From: an uncultured Eubacteriales bacterium | Lineage (GTDB): Bacteria; Bacillota; Clostridia; Peptostreptococcales; Anaerovoracaceae | Assembly (NCBI GenBank): GCA_902797405.1 | Contig: CADBSP010000120.1 | Span: 1 to 6,294, forward strand | DNA length: 6,294 nt | Reading direction: 5' to 3' | Shown: positions 1 through 5,324 of the stretch, piece by piece | Layout: each line of letters opens with the position of its first letter | Position numbering within the stretch: the first letter of the stretch is position 1 | The notes under the pieces: generated by a model | The model's input: only the letters and a program-made list of their open reading frames with translations | The model's database searches: none | Told to the model about the DNA's origin: nothing | Position numbers and translations under genes: made by a program

Positions 1-75
1 ATCCTATTCTTAAGTAACCCATTGTGTTTATTATAATAAGGATTGCCTATAGTTGTGTATTAGATATCTTCTCAA

Positions 76-2091
76 TCAGCGTTTTTTGTGTGTCTCGAAC
101 CAATACGTTATTTCGTTGAGCCTCTTTAGTCGGTGGGTTGGTTTTCCGCTTCTAGATAATTCGTGGTTCTCTCTACGGAAGCAAACGAGTCGTGTTTCAA
201 CTCCATGGGCAACCAATGCCGAAAACATCTGATAACCCTGGTCGATTGGACAGCGATAGTCTTCGAATGAGTGGATGAAGAGAGTCGGGGTCTTTGCTTT
301 GTTTGCATATTTCATCGGACTGTGAGACCATAGTTTTTCCGGGTTATTCCACGGGTCGGAAAGGTTTTGATCCAAGGTGAAATCGATTCCGATATCTGAT
401 ACTCCGTACATGGAGAACCAGTTGGAAATGGATCTTTGGCTTGCTACTGCACGGAATCTATCGGTGTGTCCAATAATCCAGTTGGTCATAAAGCCGCCAT
501 AGGAGCCTCCGGTTTCAAAGAGATTGTTCTTATCCATGGCAGGATATGTTTTAAGTGCGTTATCCAGGAACGCCATGATATCCTCGTAATCAATACCGCC
601 GTATTGGCCGCGAATATCCATGTATGCACCTCGTCCGTCTGATCCGGTCGGATTGCAGAAAATTACGAAATAACCCTTGCTGGCCCAATACTGCATTTCG
701 TGATAGAAGACCTTGCCGTAAACTGTCTTTGGTCCTCCGTGTATATCCAGAATGACAGGATATTTTTTCTTGGGATTGTAGTTTATAGGTTCCAGGACAA
801 AGCCGTGCACTTCGTAACCTTGGCGCTTAACGTTAAGCTCCAAAGGCTCGGCGATATAATTGTCGCGAAGAGCGGCTGTGTTGAATTTGGTTAACTGCTT
901 AACATTGCTTGCAATACTTCCGTCTGTAGGGACCTTGATGGAAAATAACTCCTGAGGCATGATATTGTGTAAGCAAATCGCCAAGATATTATCATTATGA
1001 ATATCGAAACAGTCAACGCTACCGGGAATCTGAGTTACAGGACTGATGACTCCCTTCTCCAGTTTGTAGATGTTAGCAGCGTCATATCTGGTTGAAGCAA
1101 AATAAACCGTATCCCCGACAACTCTAAGATCCTTACCTCCGCCATAACGGATATCTGCACCGACAGAGGTTCCGATGGATTCTCCGTAGCGAGCGTAGAG
1201 AGACATTTCCTTGGATTTATAGTCAATCAGATAGAAGTCCATATCGGTATTTAGTCCGTAGCTACCATCGGAAGCCAGAACCAGAATACCGCTATCCATA
1301 AGTTCAAACCATTCCATGAAGAAACTGCCTGTATCCTTTGCCAATACAGTTTGCCTATGTGTATTGATATTCATTTGACAAAGCGAGTTCCCTCCCATCA
1401 GATCCAGCTTGGGTTTCACTTCTGTGGAAATGAAATAAAGGGACTTTTTATCCTTGCTCAGCTTGGTGCTTCTGATGTTTTGATTCTTCTTTGTAAGCCA
1501 GGTTAGTTTTTTCTTTTTGGTATCCCAAAGGAAGAGTCCGGTGTATATTCCTTTCGTATAACTTCCGCCGTTGAACCACCAGGGATTTTGCTCGATGATT
1601 TCGTAATCCTTATTCTCTTCAACATGTTTTTTATAAGCTTTTACATATTTAGCATCTGCCTTATAGAGGTCTTCAAAACCTGGTACGACTGAGCCTTCCA
1701 AAATAAGATTCCCATCCGGTAGGGGGATTACTTTTGATATTGGAATAGGGAAGGTGAATGCAAGTTCGGCCTCGCCTCCCGAAAGCGAAATCTTATAATA
1801 CTTGCTTTCGATTTCTATAGTGTCCTTCTCATGTTCTTTTTCTTCTAATTCATTTCTGTTTCCGGAGAAGAGCAGAGTGTCTTCGTCCAGGTATTGGAAA
1901 CTGCGTTCCTTGCCAAAGGAGGTGAGTTTTTTGATTTTCTTGTCCTTTAGTACATGAATACATGATTTATACTTGTCTTTCTTTTTGTCGATTTCGGTCA
2001 CAACGAAGGCGGCAGTTTTTCCTTCCGGAGAATACTCGATTTCAGACAAGAATTTAAACTTGCAAAAATCATCAACAGCAATCGGTTTCAT
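76..2091 (-). CDS. S9-family serine peptidase (prolyl oligopeptidase / acylaminoacyl-peptidase type, YuxL-like)
   Basis: This 671-residue protein is a complete peptidase expected to cleave peptides or acylated N-termini of small peptides in the cytoplasm. Residues about 1-400 look like the beta-propeller part of the family. Residues about 415-671 are the alpha/beta-hydrolase catalytic domain. In that domain I see HGGP (451-454, oxyanion-hole region), the nucleophile motif GGSYGG with Ser530, Asp611 in HSFEDYRCP, and His643 in ENHELSRSGKP. These match the Ser-Asp-His triad and the C-terminal signature of S9C-type enzymes, and the length is normal for the family (about 650-690). There is no signal peptide or membrane segment. 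The start is well supported: AGGAGGG lies 3 bases upstream of the ATG (2095-2101). The gene is transcribed divergently from the next one, and no functional link to the other genes is apparent. The exact substrate specificity cannot be read from the sequence. Confidence 0.95.
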   Translation of the reverse strand: MKPIAVDDFCKFKFLSEIEYSPEGKTAAFVVTEIDKKKDKYKSCIHVLKDKKIKKLTSFGKERSFQYLDEDTLLFSGNRNELEEKEHEKDTIEIESKYYKISLSGGEAELAFTFPIPISKVIPLPDGNLILEGSVVPGFEDLYKADAKYVKAYKKHVEENKDYEIIEQNPWWFNGGSYTKGIYTGLFLWDTKKKKLTWLTKKNQNIRSTKLSKDKKSLYFISTEVKPKLDLMGGNSLCQMNINTHRQTVLAKDTGSFFMEWFELMDSGILVLASDGSYGLNTDMDFYLIDYKSKEMSLYARYGESIGTSVGADIRYGGGKDLRVVGDTVYFASTRYDAANIYKLEKGVISPVTQIPGSVDCFDIHNDNILAICLHNIMPQELFSIKVPTDGSIASNVKQLTKFNTAALRDNYIAEPLELNVKRQGYEVHGFVLEPINYNPKKKYPVILDIHGGPKTVYGKVFYHEMQYWASKGYFVIFCNPTGSDGRGAYMDIRGQYGGIDYEDIMAFLDNALKTYPAMDKNNLFETGGSYGGFMTNWIIGHTDRFRAVASQRSISNWFSMYGVSDIGIDFTLDQNLSDPWNNPEKLWSHSPMKYANKAKTPTLFIHSFEDYRCPIDQGYQMFSALVAHGVETRLVCFRRENHELSRSGKPTHRLKRLNEITYWFETHKKR

Positions 2092-2134
2092 AGGCCCTCC
2101 TGTTTTTAATTCATACTGTGTTCTTTCAATCCAA

Positions 2135-2140
2135 ATTATA
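2135..2140 (-). promoter_or_regulatory. Candidate -10 element for the S9 peptidase
   Basis: Read on the minus strand, this is a perfect TATAAT about 44 bases upstream of the peptidase start codon, a sensible distance. No good -35 box is found 16-18 bases upstream; the 17-base position reads TATGCT, only two matches to TTGACA. In AT-rich DNA a lone TATAAT is weak evidence, so this is only a candidate. Confidence 0.3.
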
Positions 2141-2176
2141 CTATGAAAAAGGCGAAAAGCATACTAAATTGAGAAT

Positions 2177-2206
2177 TTGTGTCATTGAATGTTTACATGG
2201 TATAAT
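2177..2206 (+). promoter_or_regulatory. Extended -10 promoter for the membrane acyltransferase-like gene
   Basis: TGGTATAAT (2198-2206) is a consensus -10 box preceded by the TGn of extended -10 promoters. A partial -35, TTGTGT (2177-2182), sits 18 bases upstream. Transcription would start near 2213 and give a leader of about 110 bases before the ATG at 2325. This is a sigma-A-type housekeeping promoter by sequence; no operator was recognised over the boxes themselves. Confidence 0.65.
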
Positions 2207-2234
2207 GATTCTGTTCTTTACATAGCCAGTCGAT

Positions 2235-2277
2235 AATAATAATGATTAAGTCTTCAAGCAATAATAATGTCTTAAGC
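2235..2277 (+). repeat. Imperfect tandem direct repeat in the leader
   Basis: Two adjacent units share the blocks AATAATAATG and GTCTT-AAGC. The first unit (2235-2259) has AATAATAATG at 2235-2244, five extra bases, then GTCTTCAAGC at 2250-2259. The second unit (2260-2277) has AATAATAATG at 2260-2269 running directly into GTCTTAAGC (2269-2277). The copies therefore differ by a short internal gap and one base. They lie in the predicted 5' leader of the 2325 gene, downstream of its promoter. They could be a regulator-binding site or a chance duplication; no function is established. Confidence 0.5.
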
Positions 2278-2314
2278 TTTCATGGATGAAGAGGGTTTTA
2301 TATAATCATATATC

Positions 2315-2320
2315 AGGGAG
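2315..2320 (+). promoter_or_regulatory. Ribosome-binding site that decides the 2325 start
   Basis: AGGGAG lies 4 bases before the ATG at 2325. The in-frame ATG at 2286 has no purine-rich site before it (it follows CTTAAGCTTTCATGG), and the 13 residues it would add are not hydrophobic or signal-like. The downstream start is therefore preferred. Confidence 0.7.
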
Positions 2321-2324
2321 AATT

Positions 2325-3755
2325 ATGAAAAATATTACAACTTACTATGCAACCAGAAAGAATCTTTTTTTATGGATTGCTGTAGTCCTAAGTGTTTTAT
2401 CCTTTGTTTCCAGAATAATTGCAGTCACCTTACAGGGAAGACCGGATGATACGAGCATTTTTTCCTTTCTTATAATGCCTTTGATTGCTAATCTTATTAT
2501 AGCTATCAGGTATCCACTGAGAGGTGAGAAGCAATTCTATATAACTATACTTCCCGTGGTCATGCTTTCTATGTATTTGATTCTGGCCGGAAAGCATATT
2601 AACGAATCAACTGTAATATCGTTGGTTGGAACTATATTAATCTTACTATTCACAATACTCTACTTCATAACTTTCATCGGTAGAATAAAAACCAAATACA
2701 TAGTTTTGATTTATCTAATAGCTATCGCTGCAATCGCTGCTGCCAACGGTACTATACGTCATACGATGTTGGCTCTATACGAAGAGAGAAAATGGCTGGT
2801 TCTTTCCGATGCATTTATTGCGTTATCGATTCTGTCGATTATTCTTAGTGCCAAAAAGATGCCTCCATATAAGGAAGGGGATCCATATAGACTTCAGTTT
2901 GGAGACAGGCTGGACGGCAGACGCGTTCATGGTATGCCTGTTATGTCAAAGGTTACACCGCATTTCATGCCCACTCGTCTGGGGCGTAGCAATTACATCA
3001 GTGACACGGTTGAAATAACTGAGATGGAAGAGTACATCCGTCAAAAAAGAAAAGAGGGCTATAAGCAATTTGGAATAATGCATGTCTTCCTGGCCTCCTA
3101 CGTTAGGGTTACTGCTGAAATACCTGAACTCAATCGCTTTGTTGCAGGACAAAGAATATATCATCGATTCGAAACTTCCATAAACATGGTTGTAAAAAAA
3201 GAGATGAATAAGGATGCTGCTGATTCATCGATAAAGGTGTGTTTCGATCCTACCGATACAGCAATTGATGTATATGAGAAGTTTAATAATGCTGTCCAAA
3301 AGGCCAGAGAAGAAGGAATATCAAACGGATTTGATTCGATTACCCATGTTCTGGATTATCTGCCAAGTATAATAATGGCGGGGTTTGGTTTTTTGGTTAG
3401 ATTCCTGGATTATTTTAGCATCCTGCCCATGGCGCTAGAGCGAGTGAGCCCATTCCATGGATCTATGTTCATAACAGCGATGGGAAGCTTGGGAATACCA
3501 CCGATTTATCATCACCTTTACGATTTCGGAACAGTCCCGGTCTTTTGTGCACTGGGCCATAAGTATACGAAATTAGAAAATGACAAAGATGGAAATTCTA
3601 TTCCAAGAAAGTATATAGATTATAAAATTGTTTGCGATGAGGGAATCTGCGATGGATTCTATTATGCAGCAGCCATGAAGAGGTGGCGCGCTTATATGAA
3701 ACATCCATACAAATTGGATGTACCCCCGGAAACGGTTGTTGAGGATATCTACTGA
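2325..3755 (+). CDS. Membrane protein with C-terminal 2-oxoacid dehydrogenase E2 / CAT-like acyltransferase domain (active-site His replaced)
   Basis: From the preferred ATG the protein has 476 residues. The N-terminal third holds about six hydrophobic helices (approximately 14-35, 45-63, 71-88, 95-118, 125-140 and 157-175). Residues about 205-460 resemble the catalytic domain of dihydrolipoyl acyltransferases (E2) and the related chloramphenicol acetyltransferase fold. The similarity shows in the MPVMSKVTPHFMPTR entry segment, the SMFITAMGSLGIPPIYHH stretch (equivalent to the TxSNxG region of E2), and the terminal VCDEGICDGFYYAA segment, which aligns with the DHRxxDG active site. Here the essential His is Glu439 (codon 3639-3641), while the Asp-Gly pair (443-444) is kept. 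There is no lipoyl domain and no E1 or E3 gene nearby, so a role in a dehydrogenase complex is unlikely. It may be an altered acyltransferase or a non-catalytic trimeric domain on the membrane. Family resemblance is clear; function is not. Confidence 0.8.
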   Translation: MKNITTYYATRKNLFLWIAVVLSVLSFVSRIIAVTLQGRPDDTSIFSFLIMPLIANLIIAIRYPLRGEKQFYITILPVVMLSMYLILAGKHINESTVISLVGTILILLFTILYFITFIGRIKTKYIVLIYLIAIAAIAAANGTIRHTMLALYEERKWLVLSDAFIALSILSIILSAKKMPPYKEGDPYRLQFGDRLDGRRVHGMPVMSKVTPHFMPTRLGRSNYISDTVEITEMEEYIRQKRKEGYKQFGIMHVFLASYVRVTAEIPELNRFVAGQRIYHRFETSINMVVKKEMNKDAADSSIKVCFDPTDTAIDVYEKFNNAVQKAREEGISNGFDSITHVLDYLPSIIMAGFGFLVRFLDYFSILPMALERVSPFHGSMFITAMGSLGIPPIYHHLYDFGTVPVFCALGHKYTKLENDKDGNSIPRKYIDYKIVCDEGICDGFYYAAAMKRWRAYMKHPYKLDVPPETVVEDIY

Positions 3756-3777
3756 TGACCTTGCGAAATACTATGTA

Positions 3778-3802
3778 TTAAGTCTTTATCTCAAAGATTT
3801 AA
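3778..3802 (+). terminator. Weak hairpin downstream of the acyltransferase-like gene
   Basis: TTAAGTCTTT (3778-3787) can pair with AAAGATTTAA (3793-3802), giving ten pairs with one G-U around a five-base loop. It starts 23 bases after the stop codon, where a terminator would be expected. The stem is AT-rich and not followed immediately by a T run (the nearest T-rich stretch is 3829-3839), so it would be inefficient at best. Confidence 0.3.
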
Positions 3803-3849
3803 ATCAATAGTCAGAATATATAATTATCTTGGTTTTATTTGAATAGGGG

Positions 3850-3878
3850 TTGTTTTTATAAAACACCAGTGATAGAAT
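3850..3878 (+). promoter_or_regulatory. Extended -10 promoter of the riboswitch operon
   Basis: TTGTTT (3850-3855) and TAGAAT (3873-3878) are separated by exactly 17 bases, and TGA before the -10 box gives an extended -10 (TGATAGAAT). The predicted start near 3885 is about 15 bases before the first paired base of the riboswitch aptamer, which fits a dedicated promoter for the leader. It is a sigma-A-type site by sequence. Confidence 0.7.
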
Positions 3879-3899
3879 CGAGGTGTAAAAATTTAATAG

Positions 3900-4089
3900 G
3901 TAAACGGTGCCCACCTTTACTAACATAAGGTGAGTTAAAAGGGAAACAGGTTAAAATCCTGTACGATCTCGTCACTGTAATAGGGGAGCAATCCATCCAA
4001 ATGCCATTTACACAGAGGCGTAGCCACTGGAGAAATCCGGGAAGGCGATGGAAAGCGATGATCCTTGAGTCAGGAAACCTGCCGTTTGC
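3900..4089 (+). ncRNA. Cobalamin (B12) riboswitch aptamer
   Basis: The leader carries the cobalamin-riboswitch landmarks in the right order. AAACGG (3902-3907) pairs with CCGTTT (4082-4087) to close the aptamer, extended by G3900-C4089 and a U-G pair. GGTGCCC is followed by a stem CACCTT (3912-3917) / AAGGTG (3927-3932). Then come the core GTTAAAAGGGAAA, the stem-loop ACAGG-TTAAAAT-CCTGT (3946-3962), the CACTGTAA segment, GCCACTG (4023-4029), CGGGAAGGCG (4038-4047) and the B12 box GAGTCAGGAAACCTGCC (4067-4083). In this family adenosyl- or other cobalamin binding usually represses uptake, salvage or synthesis genes. It lies directly upstream of the chelatase lipoprotein gene, and a terminator follows, so transcriptional control is expected. 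Confidence 0.96.
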
Positions 4090-4098
4090 GAATGTACG

Positions 4099-4120
4099 TA
4101 TGCAGCGACCTGGTTGCATG
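4099..4120 (+). other. Post-aptamer hairpin, candidate kissing-loop partner (P13-like)
   Basis: ATGCAGC (4100-4106) pairs with GTTGCAT (4113-4119), seven pairs including one G-U, plus a T-G pair outside. The hexaloop is GACCTG (4107-4112). It sits just after the aptamer, where cobalamin riboswitches carry the regulatory hairpin whose loop contacts the L5 loop. The loop bases ACCTG are complementary to CAGGT at 3948-3952, which spans the 5' arm and first loop base of the P5-like stem. The position is as expected for the family; the exact contact is inferred. Confidence 0.5.
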
Positions 4121-4151
4121 AAATCACGAGGAATTGATTGTACAAAGTAAC

Positions 4152-4209
4152 AAAGTCTTTTTGTTGTGGTGGTTTCATTTAGGGGCCGCTAGAACAAAGA
4201 GACTTTTTT
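4152..4209 (+). terminator. Intrinsic terminator of the cobalamin riboswitch
   Basis: AAAGTCTTTTTGTT (4152-4165) pairs with AACAAAGAGACTTT (4193-4206) over 14 bases with a single G-U. The helix can continue inward with GTGGT (4166-4170) against GCCGC (4185-4189). The 3' arm runs into TTTTTT (4204-4209). This is an intrinsic terminator placed between aptamer and start codon, as expected for a riboswitch that works by premature termination. About 56 bases then remain before the ATG of the first gene, which contain its ribosome site. Confidence 0.85.
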
Positions 4210-4265
4210 GGTATTCGGAATCAAAGCGTTCATAGAATATCAAAAGGTCGGAAGGAGAAATCAAA

Positions 4266-5258
4266 ATGAAGAAGAAACTAATTATTGCAATTGCCATGAT
4301 GCTTACAATGTCTTTAGTATTCATGACAGGATGTGGAAAGAAGGAAACTGCAGAGGAACCAAAGGAAGAAGAAACTGCAGAATCAGAAGCAGAAGGCGCT
4401 GAGGAAGAAGATGAAGAGAATTATGAAACTGGCGATGCTTCCTTAGACGATCCGAGAAATGCTGATGAGATCGGTGAAGCTGAAATGCTGGTTGCTAGTT
4501 TCGGAACAAGCTTTAACGACAGCAGAAGACTTACAATCGGGGCAATTGAAGCAGAACTGGAAAAGGCTTTCCCTGACTATGCTGTAAGACGTGGATTTAC
4601 TGCTCAGATAGTTATAGATCATATTATGAAGAGAGACAACGTTGCTATTGATAATATGACTCAGGCTCTTGATAGAGCAGAAGCAAACGGAGTAAATACA
4701 TTGGTTGTTGTTCCAACTCACCTGATGTCCGGATTCGAATATAACGATGTTGCCGATGAAATCGCAGCTAGGGCGGACGGATTCGAAAAGGTTGTTATTA
4801 GCAAACCGCTTCTCGATACCGACGCTGACTTTGATGCTGTAGCAAAGGCAATTTATGAGGATACAAAGTCTTATGATGATGGAGAAACAGCAATTTGCTT
4901 CATGGGACATGGTACAGAGGCTGATTCAAATGCTGTATATGGAAAGATGCAGGAGACTCTAAAGGGACTTGGCTATAACAATATCTTTATCGGTACTGTT
5001 GAAGCTTCACCAACTCTGGATGATGTTATCGGATTAGTTAAGGATGGCGGATATAAGAAGGTTGTCCTTCAGCCGCTGATGGTTGTGGCAGGTGACCACG
5101 CAAACAACGATATGGCCGGTGACGAAGAAGATTCATGGAAGTCGGCATTTGAAGCTGAAGGATTCGATGTGACTTGCGTACTTAAGGGGCTTGGTGAAAT
5201 CCCTGCTGTTCGTGAACTCTACGTAGCGCATGCACAGGATGCAGTTAATACACTGTAA
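4266..5258 (+). CDS. CbiK-like cobaltochelatase domain as a surface lipoprotein
   Basis: This 330-residue protein starts with a lipoprotein signal: Lys-rich start, hydrophobic core, lipobox FMTGC with Cys23 as the expected lipid anchor. An acidic Glu-rich spacer covers about 25-60. Residues about 72-330 match the class II chelatase CbiK, which inserts cobalt into sirohydrochlorin in anaerobic B12 synthesis. Visible family marks are LVASFGTSF (75-83), PTHLMSGFEY (150-159), FMGHG with His215, GTVEASPTLDDV (243-254) and VAGDHANNDMAGDEEDSWK with His278. His215 and His278 correspond to the two metal-site histidines known in Salmonella CbiK. The chelatase part is normal length (about 260). AAGGAG (4252-4257) is 8 bases before the ATG. 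The B12 riboswitch and terminator upstream should control it. CbiK forms that are exported are known (periplasmic CbiK-P of Desulfovibrio vulgaris). Because it is extracytoplasmic, a role in cobalt or tetrapyrrole acquisition is as likely as biosynthesis; I cannot decide between them. Confidence 0.9.
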   Translation: MKKKLIIAIAMMLTMSLVFMTGCGKKETAEEPKEEETAESEAEGAEEEDEENYETGDASLDDPRNADEIGEAEMLVASFGTSFNDSRRLTIGAIEAELEKAFPDYAVRRGFTAQIVIDHIMKRDNVAIDNMTQALDRAEANGVNTLVVVPTHLMSGFEYNDVADEIAARADGFEKVVISKPLLDTDADFDAVAKAIYEDTKSYDDGETAICFMGHGTEADSNAVYGKMQETLKGLGYNNIFIGTVEASPTLDDVIGLVKDGGYKKVVLQPLMVVAGDHANNDMAGDEEDSWKSAFEAEGFDVTCVLKGLGEIPAVRELYVAHAQDAVNTL

Positions 5259-5261
5259 TAG

Positions 5262-5308
5262 AAACTGTATTATTGTCTAACAATAATTAGAAAAAATAAA
5301 AACAGTTT
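5262..5308 (+). other. Intercistronic stem-loop without U tract
   Basis: In the 66-base gap between the two lipoprotein genes, ATTATTG (5269-5275) pairs with CAATAAT (5281-5287) around a five-base loop. AAACTG (5262-5267) can close with CAGTTT (5303-5308) outside it. No T run follows; the next bases are A-rich. It is therefore not a standard terminator, and cotranscription is expected. It may modulate mRNA stability or the ratio of the two proteins. Confidence 0.4.
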
Positions 5309-5324
5309 ACTAACAGGTAATATC

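Noticed and set aside
28..39. A 12-base perfect palindrome TTATTATAATAA downstream of the peptidase, also containing TATAAT.
   Set aside because: It is pure A/T, has no loop or T tract for termination and no recognisable -35 box; in AT-rich DNA this is expected by chance. I see no other signal in bases 1-75.
2286..2324. An upstream in-frame ATG extending the membrane protein by 13 residues.
   Set aside because: No ribosome site precedes it, while AGGGAG precedes the ATG at 2325 at good spacing.
3819..3824. A second TATAAT upstream of the riboswitch.
   Set aside because: No -35 match lies at 16-18 bases upstream, and the 3850-3878 promoter has both boxes, ideal spacing and better placement.
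3856..4119. An 87-codon open frame on the minus strand in the gene-free region.
   Set aside because: It overlaps the cobalamin riboswitch aptamer exactly, so its apparent openness comes from structured RNA, and its translation shows no domain features.
4208..4402. A 64-codon plus-strand frame starting just after the riboswitch terminator.
   Set aside because: No ribosome site precedes its ATG, and most of it overlaps the chelatase gene in another frame.
4443..4910. A 155-codon open frame on the minus strand.
   Set aside because: It is fully antisense to the conserved chelatase gene, and its Cys/Ser/Ile-rich translation looks like a reverse-strand shadow.
5269..5287. A possible terminator between the two lipoprotein genes.
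   Set aside because: The stem is almost all A-T and is followed by A-rich sequence rather than a T run, so it is listed only as a stem-loop.
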